Positions 50,969 to 64,000 of a DNA stretch of 64,000 nt are shown in pieces. A program made the translations under genes and the position numbers. Source of the DNA: Siphlonurus alternatus. Taxonomy: Eukaryota > Arthropoda > Insecta > Ephemeroptera > Siphlonuridae. The stretch lies in the NCBI GenBank assembly GCA_949825025.1, contig OX463778.1:19498196-19562195 (forward strand), read 5' to 3'. Numbering within the stretch: the first letter of the stretch is position 1; each line of letters opens with the position of its first letter. The notes under the pieces were generated by a model. That model was not told where the DNA came from and did not search any database. It worked only from the letters and a program-made list of their open reading frames with translations.

Positions 50969-53499
50969 GACATGCATGACACTAACCGTACCTCATATTA
51001 TGTTGTTGTGGCTTTAACTTGCTTTTATCCATGTGAGCTACCTTGAATAATAATAATAATATTGCCTTATATAACATTTTACGGATAACTTTCTTACCTA
51101 TATATAATAATAGTAAATTTATAAAAAAAACATCTTGAAGTTATTACTTTAATTCTTTTAAAAGCAAGAACAGACACCTTTATTTTATATTGTGATTTAT
51201 CATGAAACCTGTGTAGTGTAACCACACTAACACAGGCTTGTCTTTGTCGTAAGAACGCTTTAAAGGTTATTTTGATCTCATATAAAATGTATAGTGAACC
51301 TTAAAGTATGGAGATGAGCCGCCTCAGAGGTGTGGTGATGAGGCGAGAAGGCGGTCTGGTAAAATTTATTTGCAGATCACCTGCCTAGCAAAATAATCAA
51401 AGGCTTCCAGTCAGAGGAATGGCGCCGTCATGTGTTATTACAGGAGAACAAGAAATATCATTATATTTTTAGAGAGCAGAGGAATTTGTTATATTTTGAC
51501 GCAAATATATGAAATATAAAATATATTTTAAGTAGAGAAATTAATAAGAAAATTGGAACAAGATAACTGTCTGAGTATCTGTATGACTGTCTGACTATAC
51601 TGCTATATAATATATATTATGCAAAACAAAACAACTGATATTTGCGTTAATTTATGTGAATCCAGATTTGGAAATAAATTTTTATGAAATATTCTTGTTC
51701 TGCATCATGTGAGGTTATTTTAAAGAATGAGAATTGTAGTCTAGAAAAAGAATCTGTAGGAAGACAAAAAGTATTTTATTCTATTTAACTTGTTTGTTGT
51801 TATTTTTTTTTTTTTTAGAATTTTTGATTATAATTGTTTGAAAAATAAATGATGCATTCTAATATATAATACAGAGTGTTATATTAATTCCACTAAATAA
51901 ATATTCATTATGGAAATTGAATGATAACAGTACATTAAAAAAAATCTGAAAATGGAAAAAGAGAATGGAAATGTATTTTTTTTATGCAATTAATTTCTTT
52001 CCTGCATTTCTTTTTCTCATTAAAACGTCAGTATTTTTTTCATTATCGAGTATTCTATATGTATATATATATACACATCTATACAGGTGAATATATAAGA
52101 AAATATATACAGAAAATAGAAAACTATTATATAGAAAAAGCAATTACGTTTTAATGACACTAGGTTCGAGGTCTCTAGAGTTGTCGGATATGCAAACAAG
52201 CTTTGGTCTAAATGTCTTAACAAGTGCAGTTAAAATAAACATGCAGCTGAGACCTGCATGCACCAGAAGTGTCCAAGGCTAGTACTAACTACGGTAGGCT
52301 ATATGTAAGCAAATTATACTTGGAGATAGAATAATTTTACTACATTCAAATAGCTTGGTCTCAGTTATATATTTATATAGAGAAAACAGATTGTTATAGC
52401 ATCTATATATATAAATATAGTGATCGTGCTTGCAGAATAACTAATTCAACTTGTATAACAATTGTATATGAGAAGCATCTGATGTTGTATCTTAACAATG
52501 TCGAAGGAAATACTCACTCAGGTTAATATGAATTGTTAGAATTGTTATTATTGTACATGATGACTAACTTTGTAAATTAATATTTCTTGTTATATTATGT
52601 GACATCAGCTATTATTTTAATGTTATAACTTTGTATCATATTATAACTTTAAGAAACTTTAATCACGAATATAATTAACAAAATATGATAATGTTATCAG
52701 ATTATTATAACTGATTATAATTAATCCTAATATTTTATGTTGTTGTTGCTTTAAACTTAGTTATATGTTGTTTTTTTAAAAATGAAAAAGTTTTTCAGTC
52801 ACAAAAAAAAAAAAAAAATAAGAAGTTATATTAATGCAAAAAAAAAAAAAAATAGTAAAATTTGAACAAATATGGTTGAATTCTACTATCTGGTTCTTTT
52901 TTCATAGAGGTTTATGCAAATGAGAAAAAAAAACAAGGCTGCTCTTCAGTTCTATTTAATTAAAAATGTTACCTGTCATGCATAAAGATATATAAAAAAA
53001 AAAAATTCCAACTCGCTGATTAATTTCGTATGATGAATCACTCGTTGAATTTGTTATCTTTAAATAGATGCCAGAACGTATATAAGGTTTACATTTCTAA
53101 CTTGAAAATTAATTCCAACACAAGAATTTATTTTATAATGTTTGAACTCTTTATAACATTTGTTTCAAGCATAATTGATTATAACACAAAATATATATCA
53201 AGTTGTTGTGAATAAGAATAAAAAAAAAATTGCAAGTGTTTAAGGTACACCTCGGGCTAAAACAAATGTTACCCCTACTCTATATATTTGTCGATACTGC
53301 AAAGCTGTAAATGAAGACATGGTGAATTTGATGACTGGCCTCCTAAAATTGTAAATTTGTTAAGTTAAATTTAATGGTTAATACTTAATTATTATTGTAA
53401 TTAATAAAATATTTTATTTTTAATGTATCTTGTTATATAATATTTGTTAAATGTTACTGTAGAGTACTTGTTATAATAATATATTATATATCATATATT
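50969..53499. other. AT-rich spacer with one GC-rich patch
   Basis: A GC-richer patch lies at about 51290-51450. Poly(A) runs are at about 52803-52818 and 52838-52851. The open frames at 52020-52223 and 53030-53215 are AT-rich without domains. No gene is recognised. Confidence 0.45.
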
Positions 53500-53630
53500 G
53501 GGGTCGATTCACGAAGGAGTTATCCAGAAAGTTATCCAGCGTTCTCACTAACCGCGGTTAGCGCCAGCTAATTCAATGACACTAGCGTGGTTAGTGAAAA
53601 ACCTGGATAACTCCCTTCGTGAATCGCGCC
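53500..53630. mobile_element. Foldback MITE of 131 bp with GATTCACGAAGG ends
   Basis: The left end GGGGTCGATTCACGAAGGAG pairs with the right end CTTCGTGAATCGCGCC. Inner words GTTATCCAG and CACTAACC are also mirrored. TATT flanks both sides (53496-53499 and 53631-53634), a possible short target duplication. Its ends resemble the GGCATTCACAAAG family, but the inner sequence differs. Confidence 0.7.
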
Positions 53631-53634
53631 TATT

Positions 53635-54208
53635 ATGATCTTTTGTCTCTTAAAAATGCTGCAGCTCTAGCAAATCACGGACAAGGACAACATTCGTGCT
53701 GCCTTGAGGTAAATTATCATAAAGGGTATAGTGATGACATAGAAAACCAGTTATTTAAATACGAGATTAGATAATCAGGCAAGCAAAAATATTACGGAAC
53801 AGTTAAGCACGTTCCATTAATAACATTGAAATGTTTGAAGAAACTTTTGGTAGTAAATTTAATGGGCTTTAAACAAGTTTGTTTTACAGTCGCAATGGAT
53901 AAAATATTAAAATCTGCAGCTTTATTAAGTTAAGTTATTACTACACAAAATATGTAATGTGTCTCCTCTTTATAATATGGTTATCTCTCCTGTCTCCTCT
54001 TCCATTAACAAAACTGTTGTAAAGGTATTTTCTAATTTGTGAAAGTATTTGAAGTATTTGAACATAATTTTTATAATATCTAATAATCATGATAATAAAA
54101 CATGTTTAATTAAATTAATCTAATCGATATTTACATAATTACATTCCTGATTTAGGTAAAAAATAATTTATTGATCTAAATACAATTCTAGTAAATTTAT
54201 AATGTAGT
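53635..54208. other. AT-rich spacer
   Basis: Nothing is recognised. Confidence 0.5.
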
Positions 54209-54391
54209 TTGATACTTGACACCATTGAAATATGTACACAATATATAATAATACATATATATATACAGTATATTATATTTTATAATATATATATTATATG
54301 TATATATTATTAAATGCATAATATATAAATATACAACATCATATGTATCATATCATATATATATTTAAATGGTGTCAAATGTTAAACTATA
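54209..54391. mobile_element. AT-rich foldback element with TTGACACCATT ends
   Basis: TTTGATACTTGACACCATTG at the left pairs with AAATGGTGTCAAATGTTAAA at the right. The interior is TA-rich and weakly palindromic. It is about 183 bp and non-coding. Boundaries are uncertain in the TA-rich flanks. Confidence 0.5.
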
Positions 54392-54933
54392 TATATTATA
54401 TATATTTAGACATAAATTTGCATAATCTAAGTTGACATTTCAAATGATTGAAAGTCCTCATCTTATAAAACTTCAGTGATGCCTACATTGATGCGTCTGG
54501 GAGGTGAGGTTTGATCCTCATCGCGCATGCTTTATATATTGGAAGTTTGGATAGGCAGATTGTGACAGCTAATCTGGTGGTGTCGACACCAGACTACCAC
54601 CCCGTTGTGACATACACGTTAGTGACATAATGACGAGGAGGAGGAGGCGACACCTGCTTCAAACGACATCACTATACTACCGTGATCGTGAACCGTGTAA
54701 TCCTCCACTGCCTCTTCGTGTCGTCAAACAGCAGCAGCAGCACTCACTGGAACAAGTCTAAACTAAATTTTAGATACTCGTGTGTGTGTGTTCTTATGTT
54801 ATACCGTTATATATTATTAATATTTACATATTAGATATCACATTTTGAAAACTGAAATAGTTATAAATTATTTCTTTAAAAAAAATGTGTAGATTTAATA
54901 CAATAATTAATTTAGTATTTAGTCATAATAAAA
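54392..54933. other. Spacer with a GC-rich patch
   Basis: The patch at 54480-54780 contains a 14-bp perfect palindrome (TGGTGTCGACACCA), a CAG run and a GAGGTTTGATCCTC word resembling a tRNA T-arm, perhaps from a tRNA-derived SINE fragment. No exon is supported. Confidence 0.35.
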
Positions 54934-55043
54934 GGCATTCACAAAGACATATTTGGACTTTTTTTAAGGTTAAAAAAATATGTACAGAATTCAAGCTGAA
55001 AATCAAGTACCCTTAAATGTGGCTTTAAAGCTTTGTGAATGAT
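54934..55043. mobile_element. Foldback MITE with GGCATTCACAAAG ends, copy B
   Basis: The left end is GGCATTCACAAAGACAT. The right arm, reverse-complemented, gives ATTCACAAAGCTTTAAAGCC then ACATTTAAGG, nearly the same as copy A at 30698-30840. It is about 110 bp, non-coding and more degenerate than copy A. Confidence 0.65.
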
Positions 55044-57179
55044 GTAACGGTTTTGGTTATTATAATGAAAATTTTCAGTTGCTAATGTAAATAAGTTATG
55101 TATATAAATGGGGAGCGAAGTGTACAAGACTAATCTTTTTACCTTGGAAAAGTTGCCTCACTAATAGATGGCATGGTAATAGCATCGACGTATCATTCAA
55201 ATCTATATGCAACTTTCTAGGACAAGTAACGTGCATTGATTCCACTTCTAAAACATTAAGTCCGCTTTTTTCTGAAACTTTTTTTTTTTCATTCAAAGAT
55301 ATGATGTTTTACCCGGTCATTAATTTTTAATCACAACTGCTAGTAAATAAGTTGTTAAATAACATATAAAATGTATTATTATGTTTCTACAATTATCCTG
55401 AACGGTCTATTGTGTAAAAGTAAGTAATAAAAAAAGGTAAAAAAGTGTTGAGCATTGTTAAGCCATGGTTTAATGACTCATGCGAGCTCGCTTACTTTGC
55501 AAAAAGTTTCTCTTAACGCCCTGCAGTCAGCAAAATAGCGTTGATTGTTAAGCAAGACAGCAGAAAAAAAAAAGTAACAAAAAGTTGTCGGCTTGACAGT
55601 TGACTAACACTTTATAAAACTAAAAAATATTAAAGTTTTTATAGTTACTATAATACAAATTGAAATGTATAACATATCATTATAATATAAATAAAAATAA
55701 AAATTTATATATAATAATAAATTTATTCTCAGCTGTGATTAAAAGTTGGGAAAATTTATCAAAAGTTTTTCTTACATTTCAGTTCACTCGATTCATTGTA
55801 ATTTTAAAGCAAATTCATTCGACTGAAAACTCAACGCTCATTTGCATTTAATTGCCACCTGAACAAAACTCGTTTCTTTACTTCCTTTTTTTTTTTATAA
55901 ATTATGCATAATTAATAATAAAAAAAAATGTTTTCTGTAAATAAGAATTTATATTATTTCTTAATTTATGCGGCTTCTTTTTTAATAATAAAAAAACTGT
56001 AATATATAACTGCTTATTTTTAGAACTAATTTTTTATTAAAAGTCTTAATTTTTTTCATTAAAACACTTTGTTATATATTGAAGAGTTTCTAAATTGTAT
56101 TATTTTATTCTTATATACAAGATATTATAATATATGTTATTTATTATTCCAATTAAAAGTATAGCTCAATAATTAAAAAAAAAATCACATTATAAAATAC
56201 AAATAAATCTATGAAGGGAAAAAAATATTATTAATAAAACGAAGAGAAAAAGAGAACCAACGCTTCCATATACCCCTGCAAATATCTGGCATGCAACCAG
56301 CCTTACACATCGTTGCAACTGGTTGCCGCGTTACAAGGGGCTGTGGTATTTGTGCACCTGACGCTGCTCTTCCAGTGTTTATAGCGAGGAGTTGCTATAG
56401 GATCTGCAGCGTAGCGTGGCCGATAAATTACAGCTTTGCGCTTGAGGCGTCATCCGAGCTGCTGGCATGTGCGATATATCCGTCCCCTCGGGGAGGGGGT
56501 GTGACCAGCTAAGCCTGCCACCATTGCTGTCACAGGCACGAGGTACACGCCTGTTTGCTGTTACCTGCAAGCCGACACCGTTGATGTGATGCTGAAGTCT
56601 TCAGTCAAACAACATTCCTCGTTACTTCAACAAACGAGGCCAATAGTTTCATATCAAAATACAGCATGATAAAGAGAAGAAAAAATAAGGCGATAAATTG
56701 TATTTTTTTAATGTATTGTTAACGTTTTATTATATAATGAGATGGGTGTTTAATATTTGCAAGCTTTTATTTAAAATGTAGATTTTATAAACAACAAGGA
56801 AAAATGTATATAAAATTCCAATCTCTCATCCTTTAATAATATCTCGTTACAAATTCAAGTTACAACTCCCTATTTGTGTTTATTTATTTTATTTCGTTTA
56901 TAAAAAATCATAAATTTCTTTGTGGGGATTGAGATTTTTTTTATTTGCTTGTCACTACAATCATGTTTCAGTATCGACTATAATAGTAATTAACTTTTTC
57001 ATCATTTTCTTAGTAAAAATATTCAATATAAAAATGATATGATAAAATATTTACTGCGACAATTTGGAGTTTTTATAATGTTTATAATTAATAAATTAAT
57101 TATAAATATCAACCATAGTAATTAATAATAAAATAATTGTTAATTATAAATTTAATTATATCATCCTTAATATGAGTTA
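55044..57179. other. AT-rich spacer with GC-rich patches
   Basis: Patches lie at about 55440-55570 and 56270-56640. The second holds open frames on both strands (56291-56512 + and 56379-56570 -) with no recognisable domain; it looks more like a regulatory patch. No gene is established. Confidence 0.4.
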
Positions 57180-57836
<657 letters not shown>

Positions 57837-57844
57837 GATTATGT

Positions 57845-58006
57845 CAGGGGCGGATCCAGCCCGCGGCTTTGGGGGGGCGGTGCCCTATCCTGCAGTGTTA
57901 AATTTTGGGGTGGGAGGGGAGGGGGCGACGGGTAGGGGGTGGTAATACTTTCAATGTATTTTGTGACCTTTTTTTGGGGGGGGCGATATTGGATCCGCCG
58001 CGCCTG
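57845..58006. mobile_element. hAT-type MITE with CAGGGGCGGATCCAG ends, copy B
   Basis: The left end CAGGGGCGGATCCAG pairs with the right end GGATCCGCCGCGCCTG. A perfect 8-bp target duplication, GATTATGT, flanks it (57837-57844 and 58007-58014). It is 162 bp, with a G-rich interior. Ends of this kind are widespread among animal hAT MITEs (general knowledge). A sister copy is at 41782-41933. Confidence 0.92.
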
Positions 58007-58014
58007 GATTATGT

Positions 58015-61000
58015 ACGTGACATAGGACTATATGGAATAGAAGATAAATTAATAATTTTGTAGGAACCAATATAATTTATTTTAGATTGGTTTTCTCTTA
58101 TAAACTCTTCAAATTTATTCTTTGTATACGTAAATGAACTTGTCAAAACATACCAGAAAAGTTCATTAAAAAATATACCATTTAATATTTGAATAAATAA
58201 AAAAAAGAGCTATAGAAATAATAATCATCATCTCAATATAAGTAAGTGCTGAAACATTTTAAAACCCATACCATTAAAACTAACGTTATACCATGAAAGG
58301 TGTTAAAAAATGAACTAAAGTTTTGAAGTAACTGTACTTTTTATATATAAAAAAAAAAGTTTGTTAGTACTTGAAGCTCTCTTTAAGTATTCTTTTCTTG
58401 TCTCAATAGATTTAAATTGCCTTCTACTCTAGTTAAAAAAAAACAAAAAAACATACAAGTACTGTAGTATAATATATAAAACAAGAAAAACAGCTTTTTG
58501 GCAAAAGTTATAAAATAAATCAAGACAGTAATAATTCCCACAGTCAGCACTTGGCTTTATGGTTCATACAATAAAGTGCATACATGTTGCATGCATATAG
58601 CAACATTGCAAGACGATGAGACTTAATTTATTACTGACTTAATGTTGCACTATATAGTTAGTAACATGTGGCACAGAAGAAGACATTAATTATAATGATA
58701 AATTAATTATATATTGGAGATGGGATTATACTGTTGCATAATATCAATTTGATTTATCTTGTAGTGTTTATTTGAAACAAATATGAGGATTTGTTGTAGT
58801 CAACAGTTTAAAAGGTCCAAGTTGGGCGATCATCGAGTGGGCGGATATTAAAATTAGTAAAGAAAATTACCAATGCAGTGACCGTAGCGACAAAAAAAAA
58901 AAAAAAAAAGAAAGAAAGAAAGAGTTGAGGACTGTTAATTACAATACATGTAAAATTTTGAAATAAACAAATTGTATACAATAAATAAATACATGATTAA
59001 GTCAATATGCAAATATGATCGTTGAAATTAGTCCTTCTTTACTGCACTGTTATATTATAAGATACCAACCAATGCAATATAATAAGACTTATTATGCTGG
59101 TTCATAATAACTGGTAACATTATATAGTTTATTCTCAATGTCACATATTATAAGAGATAGGATACTAACCTGTAGAAGTTTGCGTTATCAAAAAATTCAA
59201 TTGTTCTTTATTTATACTTAATAAAGGTCTCAGACCTTTTTGACACCGAATTAGTGAACTCAAGCTTAAATATTATAGTCTAATGTATCGAAATTTTCTG
59301 TCTGATAACTAATATAAATAAAATTTAAATTTATTTTAAAATTAATGTCTGACAATTCTTTTTAAATTCATTTGTTATTTCATAGTAAAAAAGATCACGT
59401 ATAGTAAAAAAACTACCTGTGCAGTAAAATACTACTGATTTTCTATTGTGAATTATATAAGTCTATTTCGTTCTAATTTCCTGTATTTTTCAATTCCAAT
59501 AATGTATAGGATCTAATTTTACAGACTCTTTCCAAAGTCACTGTATATAAAAAAAGTATATATACCGTTATAATAACAGCACAGCAATGAGTTTTCCTAC
59601 TTGCAAAAGGATGAAATTGCATGATGGGATTTATAAACATTGAATGCAGTAGTTTCTAACTGTACACAGTTCCCTAGTTAGTTTGTTTGAATGCACTAAT
59701 AATAAGGAAATGAATGCACTCCTGACTTTGCTAATGAGAGACATGGTATAGTTTCAATATTTATTTTTACACTGTAAACAAATTGTGTTAAAACATTGTA
59801 ATGAAGTTGACATAGAAACATGTATATGAAACAAACAAACATGAAAAGGAAAACTTTAATGATATAAACAAACAAGATGATGCACTAGATTATTTTAATG
59901 TAACATGTTATTATTTTCAAAACTGCAAAGTTCTAATTGTATAAATGTTTTTTTTTTCTTTTTTTACAGTAGCACACTTTTTATTGTGTGAATTTGTTAT
60001 TTACATATTTATTTTATTTGCATAGAATTGCGAGTAAAGTATGTTTAATATATTATGTAGAGTAATTAAAAAAATTAAATTCCTTAATAAAATTCCAAAC
60101 ATTATTGGAGAATTTCAAATTACTTTAAAAAAATTGCATCGTATTTAAAATATTTAAATTAAGTATGCTGATTATTATAAGTAGAAAATTTTAAAATAAT
60201 TTTACTGTATTGAAATTAATTTGAATTACCACAACAAAATAAATGCACACTAGTTTTTTTCGATAAAATATTTCAATACAGTTAATTACTGTGGTTCCAT
60301 CTTTGCTTCTCATTACCATGCAGTCACAGCAAGGCAAATGCTGGGATATTTTTCTATAGAAATTAGACAATTATAGCCTCCCTGCATGATTTGAAGACAT
60401 AAAATTCTAAGTAACGCTAGGTCGAGTCCAATAAGCAATGGAGACAAAATTAAAGTTGCTTGCAATCAGTATAATATCTTACAAATAGGTTGAGTTGTTA
60501 AAAATTATAATAATTAAATTTTGCTTGATTTGTACTGCTATATTGCAGCAATAAAAATATCTAGAGGATCTACACAAATACCATATGGAAAATGAGTAAT
60601 AATGATAACTCTATCAATTGTAATGACTACGAATTTTGTTGGTCCGAACAAAAGAAAAATTAGCATTTTTTTATGCAGACAGTAGTACACTTTTTTTTTT
60701 GTTCGTTTTTGGAATTAAATACATCACTGCAGCATTACTAATGATGCAGTACAATGAACTAATTACTAGCCTTTCTAACGTATACATTTCTCGAACCAAG
60801 GACCTCCTCGCTGTTCTCTACTGCTTCATTAGCATGATGTACCAATGTTATATGAGCCGAATGATTTGCCAGTTCATTTCACAGATAAATTTACATATTG
60901 AAATATTCTGAACGATTTAAACCAAATTGAATCTCATTTTATAACTTTTTACATCGTTAATATATTCTTGTATAATTTTAATTTGTTAAAAAAAACTCTT

Positions 61001-61790
61001 ATACTCTTTAATTTATATTAAATATAACAGACAGAATATTCTCTTTTTTTTTTACATGGAGGGTAAAAAATAAAAACTGGGGAGAAAGATGATTGAATTG
61101 TAGTGATTTTTTTTTTTTTTTTTTGCCGAACGAAGCAATCAGAAGTCAGAGCAAGTTGAGCAGCGATCCCCTGCGAGACTTTTCCTTAAAGCCTCTCTGA
61201 ATGTCATCGTTCTACTTCTACAAAAGTTACAATAAAATTGATATCAAATCCCTATTCTTAACATTTCAATACTCCTATATATAAGAGTCTATGTTAAAAA
61301 GATTTTAACTTATTATATAGTTTTATAAGACGAGTGAACAATTTATTCAACTATACTTTTTTTTTTTTTTAAAATCCTATGATTTTATCAAAGTTGGTAT
61401 TGGTTTTACATTTTCTTTCAGCTAATATTAAAATTCATTATAAAAACAAGACTTACATATTATGCAGTTATATAAATTTTTATAAACTGCATGCTTTTAT
61501 TGTAAGGAAAAAAAACTACCTGTCTGTAAGAGAATGCAATATCAATATAGTTTTAAAAGAAATAAATGCAGGCAAAAAATGTATTTGAATTTGGTATTGA
61601 AATTGAAGAAACAGGCAATTTAAAAACAGAAATGATAAACTTTTTGTCTTGTGACGTATGAATTTCATATTAAAGTGTATTACATGCTCCTCTTTCCAAG
61701 TTGTGAGACAGAAATAATAAAAGATGTATGAGATTCTTGTGTGAACAAAATAAGTAGTAGTTTTTGTCACCTCTGTGTGTGTGTCTGCAG

Positions 61791-61792
<2 letters not shown>
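58015..61792. other. AT-rich spacer
   Basis: It holds a poly(A)/(GAAA)n tract at 58891-58923, a small GC-richer patch at about 61110-61220 and a possible relic of the SINE body domain near 60290-60352 (GGCAAATGCTGGGAT). The open frames at 60636-60911 and 61379-61770 are AT-rich without domains. No gene is recognised. Confidence 0.4.

Positions 61793-61878
<86 letters not shown>
61793..61878. repeat. (CT)n microsatellite, about 86 bp
   Basis: A pure CT tract on the + strand. The frames crossing it are repeat translations. Confidence 0.97.
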
Positions 61879-61880
<2 letters not shown>

Positions 61881-62213
61881 TCTGCTATTATTTCCATTCC
61901 AATTTATTACTCAAAGGAACACAATGTTACTTGTTATATAGTGCCTTAAGATTTATGCTTAATTTACTATTTATAATTTTGAATATGTTTAAATAAAAAA
62001 TGAGAACAAAATAAATTTAAAATACTTGCTTTTAGAGGAGAAAAGTTCATAAATAAATAAAAGAATAAATCAATATATTGACGATGCTAAATAAACAGTA
62101 TGTGGTTCTGTTAGTAGTGTCGTGTACACAGCGACGTTGTTGCGATTGTGTCTGTCTTTGCTGTAGAGCTAGTGTGGTGTACTGAAGTACTTGAATAATT
62201 CATTTTCTCCCCA

Positions 62214-62229
62214 CGCTCTCTCTCTCTTT
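62214..62229. repeat. Short (CT)n run facing a (GA)n tract
   Basis: About eight CT units, complementary to the (GA)n tract that starts 24 bases downstream. Confidence 0.8.
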
Positions 62230-62252
62230 CCACTGGTTTTTGCTTGACATAC

Positions 62253-62338
<86 letters not shown>
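62253..62338. repeat. (GA)n microsatellite, about 86 bp
   Basis: This is the only long GA-oriented tract on the + strand. It lies inside a GC-rich patch (62100-62520) that also contains CAGCAG and CCGCCGCC words. Confidence 0.97.
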
Positions 62339-62340
<2 letters not shown>

Positions 62341-64000
62341 GCCTGCTCTTCATCAGCCCCACCCCCGCACAGGCAGCAGCAGATATAAACAAGCAGCAGC
62401 CGCCGCCGCTTATGCAGACCCCTGCTCCCCCTCCCCTTCCACGTGCCCCCCACACCACGGGGCACAATTAAAACACGTTGGTGGCAGAATGAGAGGTGCG
62501 GAAAACAGCCACCTGAGAAAACAAATTCTTTTTCTATAATAGCAACAAAAAATTTAAAAGAAATAAAGTCATCACAAAGGTCATATATATATATAACTTC
62601 ATGTATTTTAAATTTATATTAAAGAGGCACATTTTTAGGTTGTCAAGTATTTTTGTAAATAATTAATGTTTATTTTTTTATAGCATTGAAATTACATTAT
62701 AGTCAACGGAATTAACTTTTAAATATTTTAAATATGTGATGTAGATTTTTCCTATAATATATGAAATAAGTCCAAAAGGATTATAATGTTCTCCAATTAC
62801 TCTATAATTTAGTTCTATTCAGATGGTTTTACAGTAAAATTTTAACTTGAACATAACTGCCTCATCATTCATCATATTCCCATTAAGAATTCACATCACT
62901 CATTCTGTTATATATATAAAAAAATGAGAGAAGAAATATACATATTAAAGGAAGATTATATAATGGTAAAATTATATTTTAAAGGTTTTCAAAATTACTA
63001 TCTTCTTCCTTTTCGTTCTCTCTCTCTCTCTCTCTATATTTTCTTCTTTGCAGTATTTAACCTTTCTCTCTCTCTCTCTTTATAATATTACGGTGGTGAT
63101 TCAAACTTCATAAAGTTTCTTATACCAACTAATTCTACTTACTATATATTATGTCCCTGCTATGAATTTGTATTAAGGAAACTCCTCCACGTCGTTTTCT
63201 TTTTGTAAAAAAAAAAGGGTACTAGCTAGAGGAGTTTTCAAGATGACATTCATTGGAAGTATAACTTGCTTGCTTCAGCCTCTCTATGGAGGAAGCAGGA
63301 CGAGAAGGGAAAGGAGTGATGCAGCAAGAAGGAGGGTTATATTATAGAAGACTGCTATGAATGCCCATTAAGGCGCACCGCTGCGACGACCGTCAACGAC
63401 GGCAGTCAAGTCACTAAATTTTGCTTCAACCGAGAGAGAAGTACGTGACAGTAGATAGGGGTAGGTAGGGGGAGAGTTGCTGGCAACCAACAGAAAGGGG
63501 TGAAGAAGGTACGAAGTGATGGCAGAGAGGGAGGGGGTAAGATTGATAAAAGAGAGGGGTGGTGGTGCCAACATGCGTATATATATAAAGGAGGTGCGTG
63601 TGAAAGGAGAGCATGCCAAACCACCCACCCCCTGCACCCTTACTGTATTGCCGAGAACCTGCCAGCCGAGATCGTGGCTAGATAGACGAAATGCTGAATA
63701 ATGCGGCAAACAGGAGTGAAGAAGGGAGAGAAGAAGCGCGCACGGAGAAAATTAGAACAGTATTTGAGATGTGGTTCGTGAAAATGAAGAAAAAAAAAAA
63801 AATGTTCTACCTTTTTCTTCTTTATGTGTTTTGAGTGTCTTTCATTAAGAAAAAAACTTTTTCTTTTTAATTTATTTAGTATTTTTTATCTATGTATAAA
63901 AATATATTTTAATTGTTTTCAAAATAGCAAACAAAATGAGATATTTTCATTAATAATAAATTCTGATTTTTAATAAATTTTTATTGGTTTCTTAATTGCT
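62339..64000. other. GC-rich patches and AT-rich DNA to the right edge
   Basis: GC-rich patches lie at 62339-62520 and 63170-63740, with short (CT)n runs at about 63019-63034 and 63064-63079. Open frames in the second patch on both strands are purine- or pyrimidine-rich and not supported as proteins. The last 250 bp are AT-rich. No gene is recognised. Confidence 0.4.

Noticed and set aside
54480..54540. tRNA gene or tRNA-derived SINE (GAGGTTTGATCCTC)
   Set aside because: A T-arm-like stem-loop is present, but no anticodon arm, D-arm or full cloverleaf could be found.
56291..56570. Overlapping ORFs on both strands in a GC-rich patch
   Set aside because: Neither shows a recognisable domain or flanking splice logic; the patch is better treated as a candidate regulatory region.

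Overview
This window is eukaryotic nuclear DNA, strongly AT-rich, with GT-AG introns, many short foldback transposons (MITEs), a non-LTR retrotransposon end, a 5S-rRNA-derived SINE-like element and very long (CT)n, (TA)n and (TTTA)n microsatellites. The reverse transcriptase fragment reads like those of arthropod Jockey/CR1/L2-type elements, and the microsatellite load resembles crustacean genomes. I therefore suggest an arthropod, possibly a crustacean; the species cannot be told from this sequence. No virus, bacterial operon, tRNA array or CRISPR is present.

Layout. 1-889: 3' end of a LINE. 1065-1717: two foldback elements. 2130-9186: the one gene I can build with confidence, a nine-exon gene on the + strand with a 1701-nt coding sequence (566 residues). 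It encodes a signal peptide, a cysteine-free, Pro/Ala-rich then acidic ectodomain, and a seven-transmembrane domain of the adhesion/secretin (class B) type. Exons are GC-rich and introns AT-rich, and three introns carry foldback elements. A GC-rich patch at 2130-2317 with a good splice donor may be its promoter and 5' UTR exon. 9187-20930: mostly AT-rich DNA with foldback elements, one (CT)n tract and a few GC-rich patches.

20930-21424: a GC-rich putative promoter/5' UTR followed by a short exon encoding a signal peptide and ending in a consensus donor. This looks like the start of a second secreted or membrane protein gene with a very long first intron. No downstream exon can be assigned firmly; one candidate is 27419-27669. 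From there to the right edge the sequence is AT-rich and studded with isolated GC-rich patches of 100-600 bp, which are candidate enhancers, UTR exons or small exons. (CT)n/(GA)n tracts often lie next to these patches.

The mobile elements are the richest part of the window: about 17 recognisable foldback or TIR elements. They include a 992-bp hAT-type element with a perfect 8-bp target duplication, two small hAT-type MITEs with 8-bp duplications, two copies of a TA-flanked mariner-like MITE, two TTAA-flanked foldbacks and other paired families. The most unusual structure is a near-perfect palindrome of about 930 bp at 50035-50968. A diverged TTAA foldback sits at its centre, and the flanking unique DNA is mirrored almost identically on both sides. 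This suggests a later inverted duplication seeded by the hairpin, or an assembly artefact.
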